Origin: Rhodospirillales bacterium
GTDB lineage: Bacteria > Pseudomonadota > Alphaproteobacteria > Acetobacterales > Acetobacteraceae
Length of the DNA: 39,333 bases
Assembly: GCA_025359905.1 (NCBI GenBank)
Contig: JANYDF010000154.1
Coordinates: 1-39,333 of the forward strand
Direction of reading: 5' to 3'
Part shown: in pieces, positions 15,285 to 23,547 of the stretch
Layout: every line of letters starts with the position of its first letter
Position numbering within the stretch: position 1 is the first letter of the stretch
The notes under the pieces: model-generated
Told to the model about the DNA's origin: nothing
Databases searched by the model: none
The model's input: the letters and a program-made list of their open reading frames with translations, nothing else
Position numbers and translations under genes: made by a program

Positions 15285-16427
15285 TCAGTTGATGTTGTAA
15301 GCGTTCACGTGCGCGCCGATGTAGCCGCCGAGATCGCCATCGGTCACCGTAATCGTCGCGCCGTTCTTGCCTTTCAATTTGAAGCTGTAAGTGGTCTTGG
15401 TTGGCGCCTTGCACTTGGTCGCCGGATTACACAGCGCCGCGTGATCTTCGGCCTTGTATGCGCCGGTGAACTTGAAATACTCGTACTGCTTGGTCACTTC
15501 GCGGTTGCCCACCGGGATCACGTCGTCGCCGACATCTTCCATCTCCACCGCTGCCGGATTCAGTTTCGGCGCGCGTTGCAGCAACGACCAATGCACCGCC
15601 TTCGGCGTCTTGGCGGCCTGCACGGCCTTCTTCTGCAATTGATCGAGCAGCGCCCGCTTCGGCGCGAACAATGTGGTGACCTTCACCCAATATGCGGTGC
15701 CGAACTGCAAATCCGGGTTCAGCGCCGGGTCTTTTTCATGCTCCGGGGCCTGCGCCACCTCGTGTACCGCCGGTGCTGCGCCCGCGACCGGAACGCCGTA
15801 ATACAGTTGCGGCGAGGGCGGGATGGAGGCTTCGGCGGCGGCGTTGATCAATTGGCCGGCGGCCAGCGGGTTGGGGATCTTCCAATGATAGCTGATCAGG
15901 CCGGGCGTCACGCCATAGGCGAAGCTGATGCCGAAATGGTCGCAGCCACTGGCCGGATAGGCTTGGCCCAAGCCATAGTACCAGCACGAATCGCCGTTGG
16001 TGTAGGTCGGGCTGGCGACATACGGCGTGCCGTTGCCCGCCACCTGCGCCACGCCGAACGGTTGATTACCAAACTGCGCGACCCACTGCGTGCCGTTCCA
16101 GGTGGCGGCCCAGGTGATCAGCACGCCCTTGTGCCCGGCATCCGCCGCATGCGCCGCGTCGGGGCTGGCGACGGTGAAATCATAGGCCGTCACCGCCGGC
16201 AGGCCGTAGCGGATCACCCAAGGCGTGGTGGAGAAATTCGACGGGAATTCCCGCGTCAGGTCGGCTTTGCTGACGTCCTGCACGTCGATCTCGAAGCCTT
16301 CGGCGGTCACGCCGGTATCGTTGAAGCAATCGAAATTGTCGTACGAGCCGATGACTTGCGCCTTAGCCAAATCGGGCGCCAGCACCGCTGCCGCACTGGC
16401 GAGCAAGGCAATTGTCAGAGAGCGCAT
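15285..16427 (-). CDS. Secreted protein of unknown function (380 aa)
   Basis: I do not recognise this family. The product starts with a clear signal peptide (MRSLTIALLASAAAVLAPDL, cleavage near AKA|Q at residue 24). The mature part is rich in aromatic residues, Asn, Gly and Thr, has Cys in NFDCFND, DSCWYY, SGCDHF, ALCNP and TKCK, and ends in a beta-rich segment (TYSFKLKGKNGATITVTDGD). This suggests a disulfide-containing periplasmic or extracellular beta protein. A GGTGGA lies upstream of the ATG. The neighbouring peptidase gene is on the same strand 125 bases upstream, but no functional link is evident. Confidence 0.8.
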   Translation of the reverse strand: MRSLTIALLASAAAVLAPDLAKAQVIGSYDNFDCFNDTGVTAEGFEIDVQDVSKADLTREFPSNFSTTPWVIRYGLPAVTAYDFTVASPDAAHAADAGHKGVLITWAATWNGTQWVAQFGNQPFGVAQVAGNGTPYVASPTYTNGDSCWYYGLGQAYPASGCDHFGISFAYGVTPGLISYHWKIPNPLAAGQLINAAAEASIPPSPQLYYGVPVAGAAPAVHEVAQAPEHEKDPALNPDLQFGTAYWVKVTTLFAPKRALLDQLQKKAVQAAKTPKAVHWSLLQRAPKLNPAAVEMEDVGDDVIPVGNREVTKQYEYFKFTGAYKAEDHAALCNPATKCKAPTKTTYSFKLKGKNGATITVTDGDLGGYIGAHVNAYNIN

Positions 16428-16552
16428 GTTACATCCACCGTATTGCTGTTGTTGGCCCGGCGGGATAGCGCGCCGGGTTCTATCAACAGACGGTGAGCGG
16501 CGGCGGCCTATTCCGGCCTGCCGCGAGAATTGTCACCAAAAGTTGTGTCTGC

Positions 16553-17554
16553 TCAGCCGGGCCGAAACCGGTCATGCCAGGACGGTTGCGCGTTCGGGTA
16601 GGGCAGGGCGGCGGCGGCAAACACGCCGCGCGCGATGGCGCGGGCGACGCACTGCGCCGCCGTATCGCCGATAGCGGTCAAGTCGCGGACCGGGTCGCTG
16701 AGCGGGATCGAACCGGCCGCCGCCGCGAACATGGTGTCGCCGTCCATCGGCGCGTGAGCGGGCAGCACCGCGCGGGCCAGTCCATCATGCGCCATGATCG
16801 CCAGCCGTTTGGCCTGCGGCTTGGTCAGCGCCGCGTCGGTTATGACCAAGCCGATCGTGGTGGCAGGCTGGGCCAACCCCTTGATGCGCAGCGCGACGTC
16901 GGACGGCGTGATTTGCGCCGGCCACCCCAGGCCGCCGAACTCGCCGTCACGCTCGAACGGGGCGGCCCAGAAATGCGGGCCGCCGCCGATCAGCGGCGTG
17001 CCGAGCGCGTTGACCGCGACGATAGCCTGCACGGAATGACCGAACATCGTGGTGGCGTGCGCGGCCCCGAGTCCGCCCTTCACGCTGGCCGTGCTGGCCC
17101 CGGTGCCGGCGCCCGCAGTGCCGAGCGCGAACGGACCGGCCACGGCGGCACGCGCAGCCGTGTAGCCCAGATCACGATAGGGTGAATGGCGCCCCCAGTC
17201 CTTGTCACCGCCGTTCACAAGATCAAATATGATCGCCTGCGGAACGAGTGGTACGCGGACGGTGCCGGCCAGAAAACCGCGCCCGTCCTCGCGCAGTGCC
17301 GCCTGCACGCCTCCGGCGGCATCCAGGCCAAAAGCGGAGCCGCCGGCCAGCACGATGGCGTCGACCCGGTCGATGGTGGACTCCAGATCGAGCAAGCCAA
17401 GTTCGCGCCCGCCCGGTGCGCCGCCCAAGACGGCCGCCGATGCAACGGCGGGTTCGGCAAACACAATCGCAGTTACGCCCGACCCCAACCGCAAATCCGT
17501 CGCGTGTCCGACCGCAACGCCAGCGATGCCGATGCAGGAATAGTGCTGTTTCAT
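16553..17554 (-). CDS. P1-family (S58, DmpA-type) peptidase
   Basis: The 333-residue product matches self-processing N-terminal-nucleophile aminopeptidases of family S58 (L-aminopeptidase/D-esterase, NylC-like). Features visible are the N-terminal GVAVGHATD.RLGSGVT, VLGGAPGGRELGLLD, VDAIVLAGGSAFGLDAAGGV, and GAGTGASTASVKGGLGAAHA followed by VQAIVAVNALG. I cannot name the processing site with confidence, because the residues usual around it (GTAS) read GAAHA here. ATG 17554 has GGGA 8 bases upstream; longer in-frame starts reach into the intergenic promoter region. No signal peptide. It diverges from the small gene at 17720. Confidence 0.9.
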   Translation of the reverse strand: MKQHYSCIGIAGVAVGHATDLRLGSGVTAIVFAEPAVASAAVLGGAPGGRELGLLDLESTIDRVDAIVLAGGSAFGLDAAGGVQAALREDGRGFLAGTVRVPLVPQAIIFDLVNGGDKDWGRHSPYRDLGYTAARAAVAGPFALGTAGAGTGASTASVKGGLGAAHATTMFGHSVQAIVAVNALGTPLIGGGPHFWAAPFERDGEFGGLGWPAQITPSDVALRIKGLAQPATTIGLVITDAALTKPQAKRLAIMAHDGLARAVLPAHAPMDGDTMFAAAAGSIPLSDPVRDLTAIGDTAAQCVARAIARGVFAAAALPYPNAQPSWHDRFRPG

Positions 17555-17638
17555 ATTGATCGGTCCCACAACAACTAACATCCCGATAGATTTTGACGAA
17601 CCACTAGCAAATAATTGCCGGGGTGGGCGATTTGTCCA

Positions 17639-17666
17639 TTGACACGTATCGAATATGCAATACGAC
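17639..17666 (+). promoter_or_regulatory. Candidate sigma-70 promoter with overlapping inverted repeat
   Basis: A perfect TTGACA at 17639-17644 is followed after 16 bases by TACGAC (17661-17666), a weak -10. Half-sites CGTAT (17645-17649) and ATACG (17660-17664) form an inverted repeat with a 10-base centre inside the spacer, as an operator would. It points to the small gene at 17720. Identified by eye only. Confidence 0.35.
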
Positions 17667-17719
17667 TGGTTCCGCAAGATCGTGCAACGGCAAGCCGGCA
17701 AGTCCGTAGGTCATTAATA

Positions 17720-18103
17720 ATGAGCAACAAGGAACGATTACCCAGCGTGACAGACACAGAGGCACATGGCGGCGTCGCAGCGGCGTCCGCGCCGCCGATG
17801 CCGGCCCATCTTGAGGACGCCGAATTTGCCGTCCTGCTGCTGCTGGCACTCACCAGCATGGCCGCGCGCAGCAACCGGCGGCAGGCGGATTTGGTTGCGG
17901 CCCTGCGCGGCGCGAAGCTAACCGCCGAGCCGCGCCGGGTGCGTGCGGCGCTGCGCCTGCTGCAAGCCCAGGGCGCAATTGAGAATCTGGTGCCGCTGTC
18001 AGACGGCGGCTTGCTGCTGTCGGTCACGCCCGCGCCCAGCGACCAGTTCGGCGGCATCGCGCAATGGCTGACACCGGACGACTCGGTTGAGATTCGCTAC
18101 TGA
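17720..18103 (+). CDS. Small winged-helix-like protein, function unknown
   Basis: The 127-residue product has a disordered Ala/Pro-rich N-terminus to about residue 33, then helices and a wing-like hairpin: RRQADLVAALRGAKLTAEPR, VRAALRLLQAQGAIENL, SDGGLLLSVTP. That order (two helices, recognition-type helix, beta hairpin) is reminiscent of small winged-helix domains, but no family is recognised. The ATG at 17720 lies after a long AT-rich leader with weak ribosome-site signal. It is convergent with the glycosyltransferase gene, 9 bases apart, and divergent from the S58 peptidase gene. Confidence 0.65.
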   Translation: MSNKERLPSVTDTEAHGGVAAASAPPMPAHLEDAEFAVLLLLALTSMAARSNRRQADLVAALRGAKLTAEPRRVRAALRLLQAQGAIENLVPLSDGGLLLSVTPAPSDQFGGIAQWLTPDDSVEIRY

Positions 18104-18112
18104 TCACGCGCG

Positions 18113-19000
18113 TCATGCCAGGCGGGCGAGCAGTGCGGTGGCGCTCGACAAAGCCTGCGCCACGCTGAGATCGGCGATTGCCTTGCTGTCCGCCACCGCT
18201 GCTGCGGCGCGGGGCCCCGATGGCGCATATTCGGCAGCTGGCGTCGGGCCGAACAGGCCCAAGGTGGGCGCGCCGGCGGCGGCGGCCAGATGCATCAGCC
18301 CCGAATCGTTGCCAATGAACAAGGCCGCGCGCGCCAAGCAGGCGGCGGCTTCCGGCAGGCTCAATTGCCCCGCGAGGTCGATGGCCTCCGGCAGTGCCGC
18401 CAGCACCGGGGCTGCCAGTGCGCGTTCGTGCGGCCCCGGCCCGGCCAGCACTGCCGCGCGCGCGCCGGGCAGCGGCCCGCTGGCCAGCGCCTGAAACAAC
18501 GCGACGAACCGCTCCGGCGGCCAGACCTTGCCGGTCCAGTTCGCTGTTGGCCCCAGCGCGATCACCGGCGGGCCGGGCAGCAGCAGCAGCGCCGCCTTGG
18601 CACGGTCCTCGGGCGCGGTCCAGGCCACCGGCAGCGGCGGCGGCGACAGGCGCAGCAGGCTGGCGAGTTCCGCGGTTTTGTGCCCGCCGCGCTGGCGCCG
18701 CACCGCGCGCCGCCGGGTCAGCACCACGTACGACAGCGCGGAGGCCCGGATATCGACCACCAGATCCCACGCCTGCCCCACCGTCGCCGCCCACAGCTTG
18801 AGCCAATGCGCCCCGTAGCGCCGCTTGGGCAGCACGATCAGCCGGTCCAGATTGGGCATCCGCACGAACACCCCCTCCGCCGCCGGGCCGCAGGCCACGG
18901 TGATGCGGCTGTCCGGGTAAGCGCGGATCAGGTGATCGAGCAACCCGGTGGACAACACGGCGTCGCCGACCCGGTTGGAGGTGATGAACAGGATTCGCAT
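18113..19000 (-). CDS. Glycosyltransferase family 9 (heptosyltransferase-like)
   Basis: The 295-residue product has the GT-B fold pattern of family 9: N-terminal MRILFITSNRVGDAVLSTGL, ACGPAAEGVF, VVDIRASALSYV, then a nucleotide-sugar-binding half with IALGPTANWTGKVWPPERF and the diagnostic FIGNDSGLMHLAAAAGAPTL followed by GLFGPT. Family members add heptose or other sugars to lipopolysaccharide core or other envelope glycans. It is slightly short for the family (usually 320-350). No lipopolysaccharide genes adjoin it, so the acceptor is unknown. It diverges from asnB. Confidence 0.92.
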   Translation of the reverse strand: MRILFITSNRVGDAVLSTGLLDHLIRAYPDSRITVACGPAAEGVFVRMPNLDRLIVLPKRRYGAHWLKLWAATVGQAWDLVVDIRASALSYVVLTRRRAVRRQRGGHKTAELASLLRLSPPPLPVAWTAPEDRAKAALLLLPGPPVIALGPTANWTGKVWPPERFVALFQALASGPLPGARAAVLAGPGPHERALAAPVLAALPEAIDLAGQLSLPEAAACLARAALFIGNDSGLMHLAAAAGAPTLGLFGPTPAAEYAPSGPRAAAAVADSKAIADLSVAQALSSATALLARLA

Positions 19001-19089
19001 TGCCGCCGCGATAGCATGGCGTAGCGCCGGGCGTGACGGTTTTACGCGCAGGGTGCTAATGCCTTGACGGTAAAGACTCGAGGACGCGC

Positions 19090-20853
19090 ATGTGCGGCTT
19101 GGCCGGAGTGATGACGCGCGACGGCAGCGCCCCGGACCCGGCGCTGCTGCGCCGCTTGCAGGACGCGCTGGCGCATCGCGGACCGGACGGGCGCGGCATG
19201 CTGGTGCGCGGCGATACCGCGTTGATTCACCTGCGTTTGTCGATTGTCGATCTGGTCACCGGCGCGCAACCGCTGATGGCGCCGGGCGGTGCTGCACTGG
19301 TGGCGAACGGCGAGATCTATAACGACCCGGTGCTGCGTGCCGAGATGGCCGGCACGCCATTTCAAACCCGCTCGGACTGCGAACCGGCGGTCTTTCTCGC
19401 CGAGCGCGATGGCGCGGGCTTCGCCGACCGGCTGCGCGGCATGTATGCCATCGCGGTACACGACCCGGCCCGCCGCCGCCTGCTGCTGGCCCGTGACCCG
19501 TTCGGCATCAAACCATTATACTACATCGCCAACCGCAGCCTGTTCGCCTTCGCCTCCGAACCGCAGGCGCTGCTCGCCGCCGGTCTGGCGCCGCGCGCGG
19601 TCGATCCGCTGCGGCGGGCGGAATTGCTGCAACTGAAATTCAGCACCGGCCGCCAGACCATTTACCCAGGTATCTGCCGCGTGCTGCCCGGTGAAACACT
19701 GGTGATCGAGCGCGGCCTGATCGTCGAACACCGCATGCGCCCCGCGCTGCCTGCGGGCGGCCCGCGCCCGCAGCCCAAGGCGGCGGCGGTGCAGCAACTC
19801 GGCGCGGTGCTGCTCGACAGCGTCACCGCGCATCTGCGCGCGGACGTGCCGTATGGCTTGTTCCTCTCGGGCGGCATCGATTCCTCGGCGCTGCTGGCGC
19901 TGATGCGCCGCGCCACCGGTCAGCGCATCCATGCGCTCACCGTCGGCTGGGACGGCGCCGGGGCGCTCGATGAAAGCCGCGAGGCCGAGCGGCTGGCCAA
20001 GGTCATGGGGGCGGATTGCCACCGGCTGGAAATGAACGATCATCATTTCTGGAGCCTCGCCCCACGCATCGCCGCCGCCATCGACGACCCGACGGCGGAC
20101 GCCGCTGTGCTGCCAAGCTGGATGCTAGGGCAGGCGGCGGCGGCGGACGGGCTGAAAGTCACGCTGTGCGGCGAGGGGGCGGATGAGTTGTTCGGCGGCT
20201 ACGCCCGCCACCGCAAGCAACGCGCGCCGTGGCGCTGGTTCGCCCGCAAGCCGCGCAGTTCCGGCCTGTTCGGCGACCCGGCATCGTGGGCGGGCTGGCG
20301 CGACGGCCTCGCCACGCTGGAGGACGCCGGCCAGGGCCAACGCTCGCCGATGCAGGCGGTGCAGGCGCTGGATTGCGCCGAGTGGCTGCCGAACGATCTG
20401 CTGATCAAGCTGGATCGCACGCTGATGGTGCATGGCGTGGAGGGCCGCACGCCGTTCCTCGATCCGGTGGTGGCCGATTTCGCCTTCCGGCTGCCGGATG
20501 CGCTGAAGGGCGGCGCGCGGTTCGGTAAAGTGCTGCTGCGCGACTGGCTGAGCACCGCGTTCCCGCAGGCTGGCGCCTACGCGCGCAAAAAGGGCTTCAA
20601 GCCGCCGGTCGGCGCCTGGATCGCCGCCCGCGCCGACATGCTGGCCCCGCTGATGGCCGCCCATCCGGGGCTGGCCGACGTGCTGCCCGCCGAGCGGGTG
20701 CGCGCCGCGATCAACCAAGCGGGCGACGCGGCGCAACCGGCGTGGTCACTGCTGTTCTACGCACTGTGGCACAGCCGCCATATCCTCGGCCTGCCGGTGG
20801 AGGGCGATATCGGCCACGTGCTGCGCGAGGCGGCCAAAGCGCGCGGAAAATAA
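19090..20853 (+). CDS. asnB: Asparagine synthetase, glutamine-hydrolysing
   Basis: The 587-residue product makes asparagine (or amidates another carboxylate) from aspartate, ATP and glutamine. The nucleophile is C2 (MCGLAGV), followed by AHRGPDGRG, LSIVDL, and ANGEIYN of the glutaminase domain. The synthetase half has the ATP-pyrophosphatase loop LSGGIDSSAL (S260-S266), CGEGADELFGGYARHRK and DRTLMVHGVEGRTPFLD. Length and domain order are normal. GAGGA lies just ahead of the ATG. Stand-alone position next to a GT9 gene leaves open a role in glycan amidation, but housekeeping Asn synthesis is the simple reading. Confidence 0.94.
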   Translation: MCGLAGVMTRDGSAPDPALLRRLQDALAHRGPDGRGMLVRGDTALIHLRLSIVDLVTGAQPLMAPGGAALVANGEIYNDPVLRAEMAGTPFQTRSDCEPAVFLAERDGAGFADRLRGMYAIAVHDPARRRLLLARDPFGIKPLYYIANRSLFAFASEPQALLAAGLAPRAVDPLRRAELLQLKFSTGRQTIYPGICRVLPGETLVIERGLIVEHRMRPALPAGGPRPQPKAAAVQQLGAVLLDSVTAHLRADVPYGLFLSGGIDSSALLALMRRATGQRIHALTVGWDGAGALDESREAERLAKVMGADCHRLEMNDHHFWSLAPRIAAAIDDPTADAAVLPSWMLGQAAAADGLKVTLCGEGADELFGGYARHRKQRAPWRWFARKPRSSGLFGDPASWAGWRDGLATLEDAGQGQRSPMQAVQALDCAEWLPNDLLIKLDRTLMVHGVEGRTPFLDPVVADFAFRLPDALKGGARFGKVLLRDWLSTAFPQAGAYARKKGFKPPVGAWIAARADMLAPLMAAHPGLADVLPAERVRAAINQAGDAAQPAWSLLFYALWHSRHILGLPVEGDIGHVLREAAKARGK

Positions 20854-20921
20854 TTTGCGATGCGGCGAATAAAACGCCCGCAGCGCCGGTCATCTCCAGC
20901 ACAGTTCTGGGGAACCAAGCG

Positions 20922-21851
20922 ATGAGCAGCCAACCGGCGCGGCGTACTGTTCTTGAATGCATGTTGTGGGCTGGGGCCGGGGTGGTCTGGAGTGTGGCCG
21001 GCGGGGTGCCGCGCTCCCGCCTGCTCGGCGGCCCGGCGCAGGCCGCTGAAGCGGCGTTCAGCTTCGTGCAGATCAGCGACAGCCATATCGGCTTCAACAA
21101 AGACGCCAACACCGATGTGCCCGGCACCTTACAGGCGGCGATGGGGCAGATCGCCGCCCTCAAGCAGGCCCCGGCCCTGGTGCTGCACAGCGGCGACGTC
21201 AGCCATTTGTCCAAACCGGCACAGTTCGACACCGCCGCGCAGATCATCGGCGCGGGCAAACTCGATGTGCATTACGTGCCCGGCGAGCACGACATGCTGG
21301 AGGACGACGGCCGCCCGTTCATCGAACGCTTCCAGGGCCGCGAGAAAGCCGGTGCGGCGGGCGGCGCGTTCTACAGCTTCGACCAGAACGGCGTGCATTT
21401 CATTGGCCTGAACAACGTCACCAACCTGAAGGCGGGCGGCCTGGGCATTCTGGGTGCCGCGCAACTGGCGTGGCTGGCCGACGATCTGAACGGCCGCGCT
21501 GCCAGCCAGCCCATCGTGGTGTTCGCGCATATCCCGCTGTGGACGGTCTACGCGCCGTGGGGCTGGGGCACCGAGGACGGCGAGCGGGCGCTGGCACTGC
21601 TGCGCCGCTTCGGCTCGGTCACAGTGCTGAACGGGCATATTCATCAAGTCATGCAGAAGGTCGAAGGCACGGTGGCGTTCCACACCGCGCGCTCCACCGC
21701 CTTTCCGCAGCCCGCACCGGGGGCGGCGGCCAGCCCGGGGCCGATGAAGGCCGATGCCGGGAAGTTGCGCGGCGTGCTTGGCATCCGCGAGGTGCAGGTG
21801 ATCGCCGGGCAGGCCGAACTCGCCATCGTCGACACGTCGCTGGCGGGCTGA
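20922..21851 (+). CDS. Exported metallophosphoesterase (Tat-type signal)
   Basis: The 309-residue product begins SSQPARRTVLECMLW, a twin-arginine-like signal, with export likely ending near AQA|AE at residue 45. The calcineurin-type phosphoesterase motifs follow: QISDSHIGF, LHSGDVSH, PGEHDM (GEHD in place of the usual GNHD), FAHIPLW and NGHIHQ, so a dinuclear metal site is intact. It starts a run of four closely spaced genes: the copper protein begins 3 bases later. The substrate is unknown; context suggests an envelope role. Confidence 0.9.
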   Translation: MSSQPARRTVLECMLWAGAGVVWSVAGGVPRSRLLGGPAQAAEAAFSFVQISDSHIGFNKDANTDVPGTLQAAMGQIAALKQAPALVLHSGDVSHLSKPAQFDTAAQIIGAGKLDVHYVPGEHDMLEDDGRPFIERFQGREKAGAAGGAFYSFDQNGVHFIGLNNVTNLKAGGLGILGAAQLAWLADDLNGRAASQPIVVFAHIPLWTVYAPWGWGTEDGERALALLRRFGSVTVLNGHIHQVMQKVEGTVAFHTARSTAFPQPAPGAAASPGPMKADAGKLRGVLGIREVQVIAGQAELAIVDTSLAG

Positions 21852-21854
21852 GTC

Positions 21855-22187
21855 ATGCCGGGCAAGATGGACCGCCGCGCCCTGCTGGGTGCGGCGGCGG
21901 CGGTACTGTGCGCGCCGCACCGCGCCTTCGCCGCCGAGGCCGCGATTGAAATCAAGGATTTTGCCTTCAACCCGGACGCGCTGACGGTGCGGGCGGGCAC
22001 CAAGCTCACCTGGACCAACCGCGACGACACGCCGCATACCGTCACCAGCACGGCCACGCCGCCGCTGTTCAAGTCCGGCGCGCTCGACAGCGACGACAGC
22101 TTCGCGTTGGTTTTCGACAATCCGGGCACCTTCAGCTACTTCTGTTCCCTGCATCCGCACATGCAGGGAACGGTGATCGTGAGATGA
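21855..22187 (+). CDS. Type 1 copper protein (cupredoxin, amicyanin/plastocyanin-like)
   Basis: The 110-residue product carries a twin-arginine signal (DRRALLGAAAAVLCAP, cleavage near AFA|AE at residue 27) and a single cupredoxin domain. Copper ligands are all present: H61 in DTPHTV, then C97, H100 and M103 in CSLHPHM, with the same spacing as amicyanin. FAFNPDALTVRAGTKLTW is typical of the family. Such proteins shuttle electrons or bind copper in the periplasm. It sits between a metallophosphoesterase and an ECF sigma factor gene, 15 bases from the latter. Confidence 0.93.
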   Translation: MPGKMDRRALLGAAAAVLCAPHRAFAAEAAIEIKDFAFNPDALTVRAGTKLTWTNRDDTPHTVTSTATPPLFKSGALDSDDSFALVFDNPGTFSYFCSLHPHMQGTVIVR

Positions 22188-22202
22188 CGCTGCCGCAGCC
22201 CC

Positions 22203-22709
22203 GTGCCTGAGCCGGACAATGCCGCCGCGTTCGCGCGCATCGCGCTGCCGCATCTGGACGCCGCCTATAATCTGGCGCGCTGGCTGGTGCGCGACCCGGT
22301 GCTGGCCGAGGACGTGGTGCAGGATGCGATGCTGCGCGGCCTGACCTACATGCACGCGTTTCGCGGCGACAACCCGAAGGGCTGGCTGCTGCGGATTGTC
22401 CGCACCACGGCCTACGATCGCCTGAGCGAACGCAAGCGCGCCGCCGAAGTGCCGCTCGACACCGGCCCGGCGGCGGCGCTGCCCGACCCGGCGGACACGC
22501 CGGAAGCCGCCGTGGCGGACGGACAGCGCCGCGCCGCGCTGGACCGGGCGCTGGCGGCACTGCCCGATGAACTGCGCGAGGTGATCGTATTGCGTGAGTT
22601 GGAGGAGATGCCGTACCGCGAAATTGCCCGCATCACCGAAGTGCCGCTGGGCACGGTGATGTCGCGGCTGTGGCGGGCCCGCTTGGCCCTGCGCGGTGCA
22701 GCGCAATGA
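22203..22709 (+). CDS. ECF-type RNA polymerase sigma factor
   Basis: The 168-residue product has sigma region 2 (WLVRDPVLAEDVVQDAMLR, FRGDNPKGWLLRIVRTTAYD) and region 4 (ALAALPDELREVIVLRELEE, PYREIARITEVPLGTVMSRL), with no region 3, as in ECF sigma factors. GTG 22203 is the first start after the cupredoxin stop and gives a complete region 2. Its stop overlaps the anti-sigma gene start (ATGA), the usual arrangement for a sigma/anti-sigma pair. It probably drives this operon and others in response to an envelope or redox/metal signal. Confidence 0.94.
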   Translation: MPEPDNAAAFARIALPHLDAAYNLARWLVRDPVLAEDVVQDAMLRGLTYMHAFRGDNPKGWLLRIVRTTAYDRLSERKRAAEVPLDTGPAAALPDPADTPEAAVADGQRRAALDRALAALPDELREVIVLRELEEMPYREIARITEVPLGTVMSRLWRARLALRGAAQ

Positions 22710-23452
22710 ACAACCCGCAATGCCAGCGCTGGCAGTTGCTGGTGCAAGCCGACCACGACGGCGAGTTGGGTGTTGCCGACGCGGCGGCGCTGGCGGTGCA
22801 TCTGGACGGCTGCACGGCATGCCGCGCGCTGCGCGACGGCCTGGCCGGTTTGTCGCGCCGGTTGCACGCCGATGCGCCGCGCCATGCCGCCCCGGCTTCC
22901 TTGCGTGCCGCACTGGAGCGCCAAGCCATGCCGCTTGCGTCGCCGCCCGCCATCCGGCGCTGGCGGTTGCCGCGTGCGGCCATCGGCGGCGGCGCCGCAC
23001 TCGCCATCGCCGCCAGCGTCACGCTCGCGTTGCTGCCGCGCGGCGGCGATCCCGGCGAGGCAGCCGTCGCCAGCCACATCCGCGCCTTGCAGCCGGGGCA
23101 CCTGACGGACGTGCTGTCCACCGATCAGCATACCGTGAAGCCCTGGTTCAACGGCCGGCTGGATTACGCGCCGCCGGTGCGCGACTTCGCCGCCGCCGGA
23201 TTTCCGCTGCACGGCGGGCGGCTGGACTATCTGGATGGCCGCGCGGTGGCGGCCCTGGTGTATCAACGCGGCGGCCACGTGATCGATCTGTACATCTGGC
23301 CCGGCAACGCCGATCCAGCGCGCGCCGAAGCTTTCGCAGGCTATAATGTGGTTCACTGGCATGACGCGGGTATGCGCTTCCTCGCCGTGTCCGACCTGAA
23401 TTTGGCGGAATTGCAGGGTTTTGTTGCATTATGGCGGGACACGCCGCCCTGA
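22706..23452 (+). CDS. Membrane anti-sigma factor with zinc-finger (zf-HC2) domain
   Basis: The 248-residue product begins with a ZAS-type anti-sigma domain: H17 region (ADHDGEL), then HLDGCTACRAL giving the H-x3-C-x2-C motif at about residues 32-39. One transmembrane helix lies near residues 95-113 (AAIGGGAALAIAASVTLALL). The periplasmic part of about 130 residues contains VASHIRALQPGHLTDVLSTD, HTVKPWFNGRLDYAPPV and VVHWHDAGM, a pattern seen in transmembrane anti-sigma regulators of this class. It should sequester the upstream ECF sigma factor at the membrane until a periplasmic signal releases it. Confidence 0.92.
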   Translation: MNNPQCQRWQLLVQADHDGELGVADAAALAVHLDGCTACRALRDGLAGLSRRLHADAPRHAAPASLRAALERQAMPLASPPAIRRWRLPRAAIGGGAALAIAASVTLALLPRGGDPGEAAVASHIRALQPGHLTDVLSTDQHTVKPWFNGRLDYAPPVRDFAAAGFPLHGGRLDYLDGRAVAALVYQRGGHVIDLYIWPGNADPARAEAFAGYNVVHWHDAGMRFLAVSDLNLAELQGFVALWRDTPP

Positions 23453-23468
23453 ATTGTGCGATTTGATC

Positions 23469-23502
23469 GGGGACGATAGCCCCCGGTCTGCCATACTGGC
23501 AG
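23469..23502 (+). promoter_or_regulatory. Two inverted repeats upstream of phaB
   Basis: GGGG-ACGATAGC-CCCC (23469-23484) can close a small hairpin after the anti-sigma gene, and CTGCCATACTGGCAG (23488-23502) is a perfect 6+3+6 palindrome 46 bases before the phaB start. The first may help end the sigma operon; the second has the size of an operator. No matching regulator is visible in the window. Confidence 0.35.
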
Positions 23503-23547
23503 CCAGGGCGGCAGAGTAACGTCACTCGGCAAGGGAGATAACGTGGC

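Noticed and set aside
18087-18494. Open frames on the plus strand across the GT9 gene
   Set aside because: They are antisense shadows with no ribosome sites. The minus-strand frame has the complete family 9 glycosyltransferase motifs.
21129-23000. A 623-codon open frame on the minus strand
   Set aside because: It lies opposite the metallophosphoesterase, copper protein, sigma and anti-sigma genes, all of which have clear motifs. The frame itself is low-complexity Arg/Ala/Gly-rich sequence.
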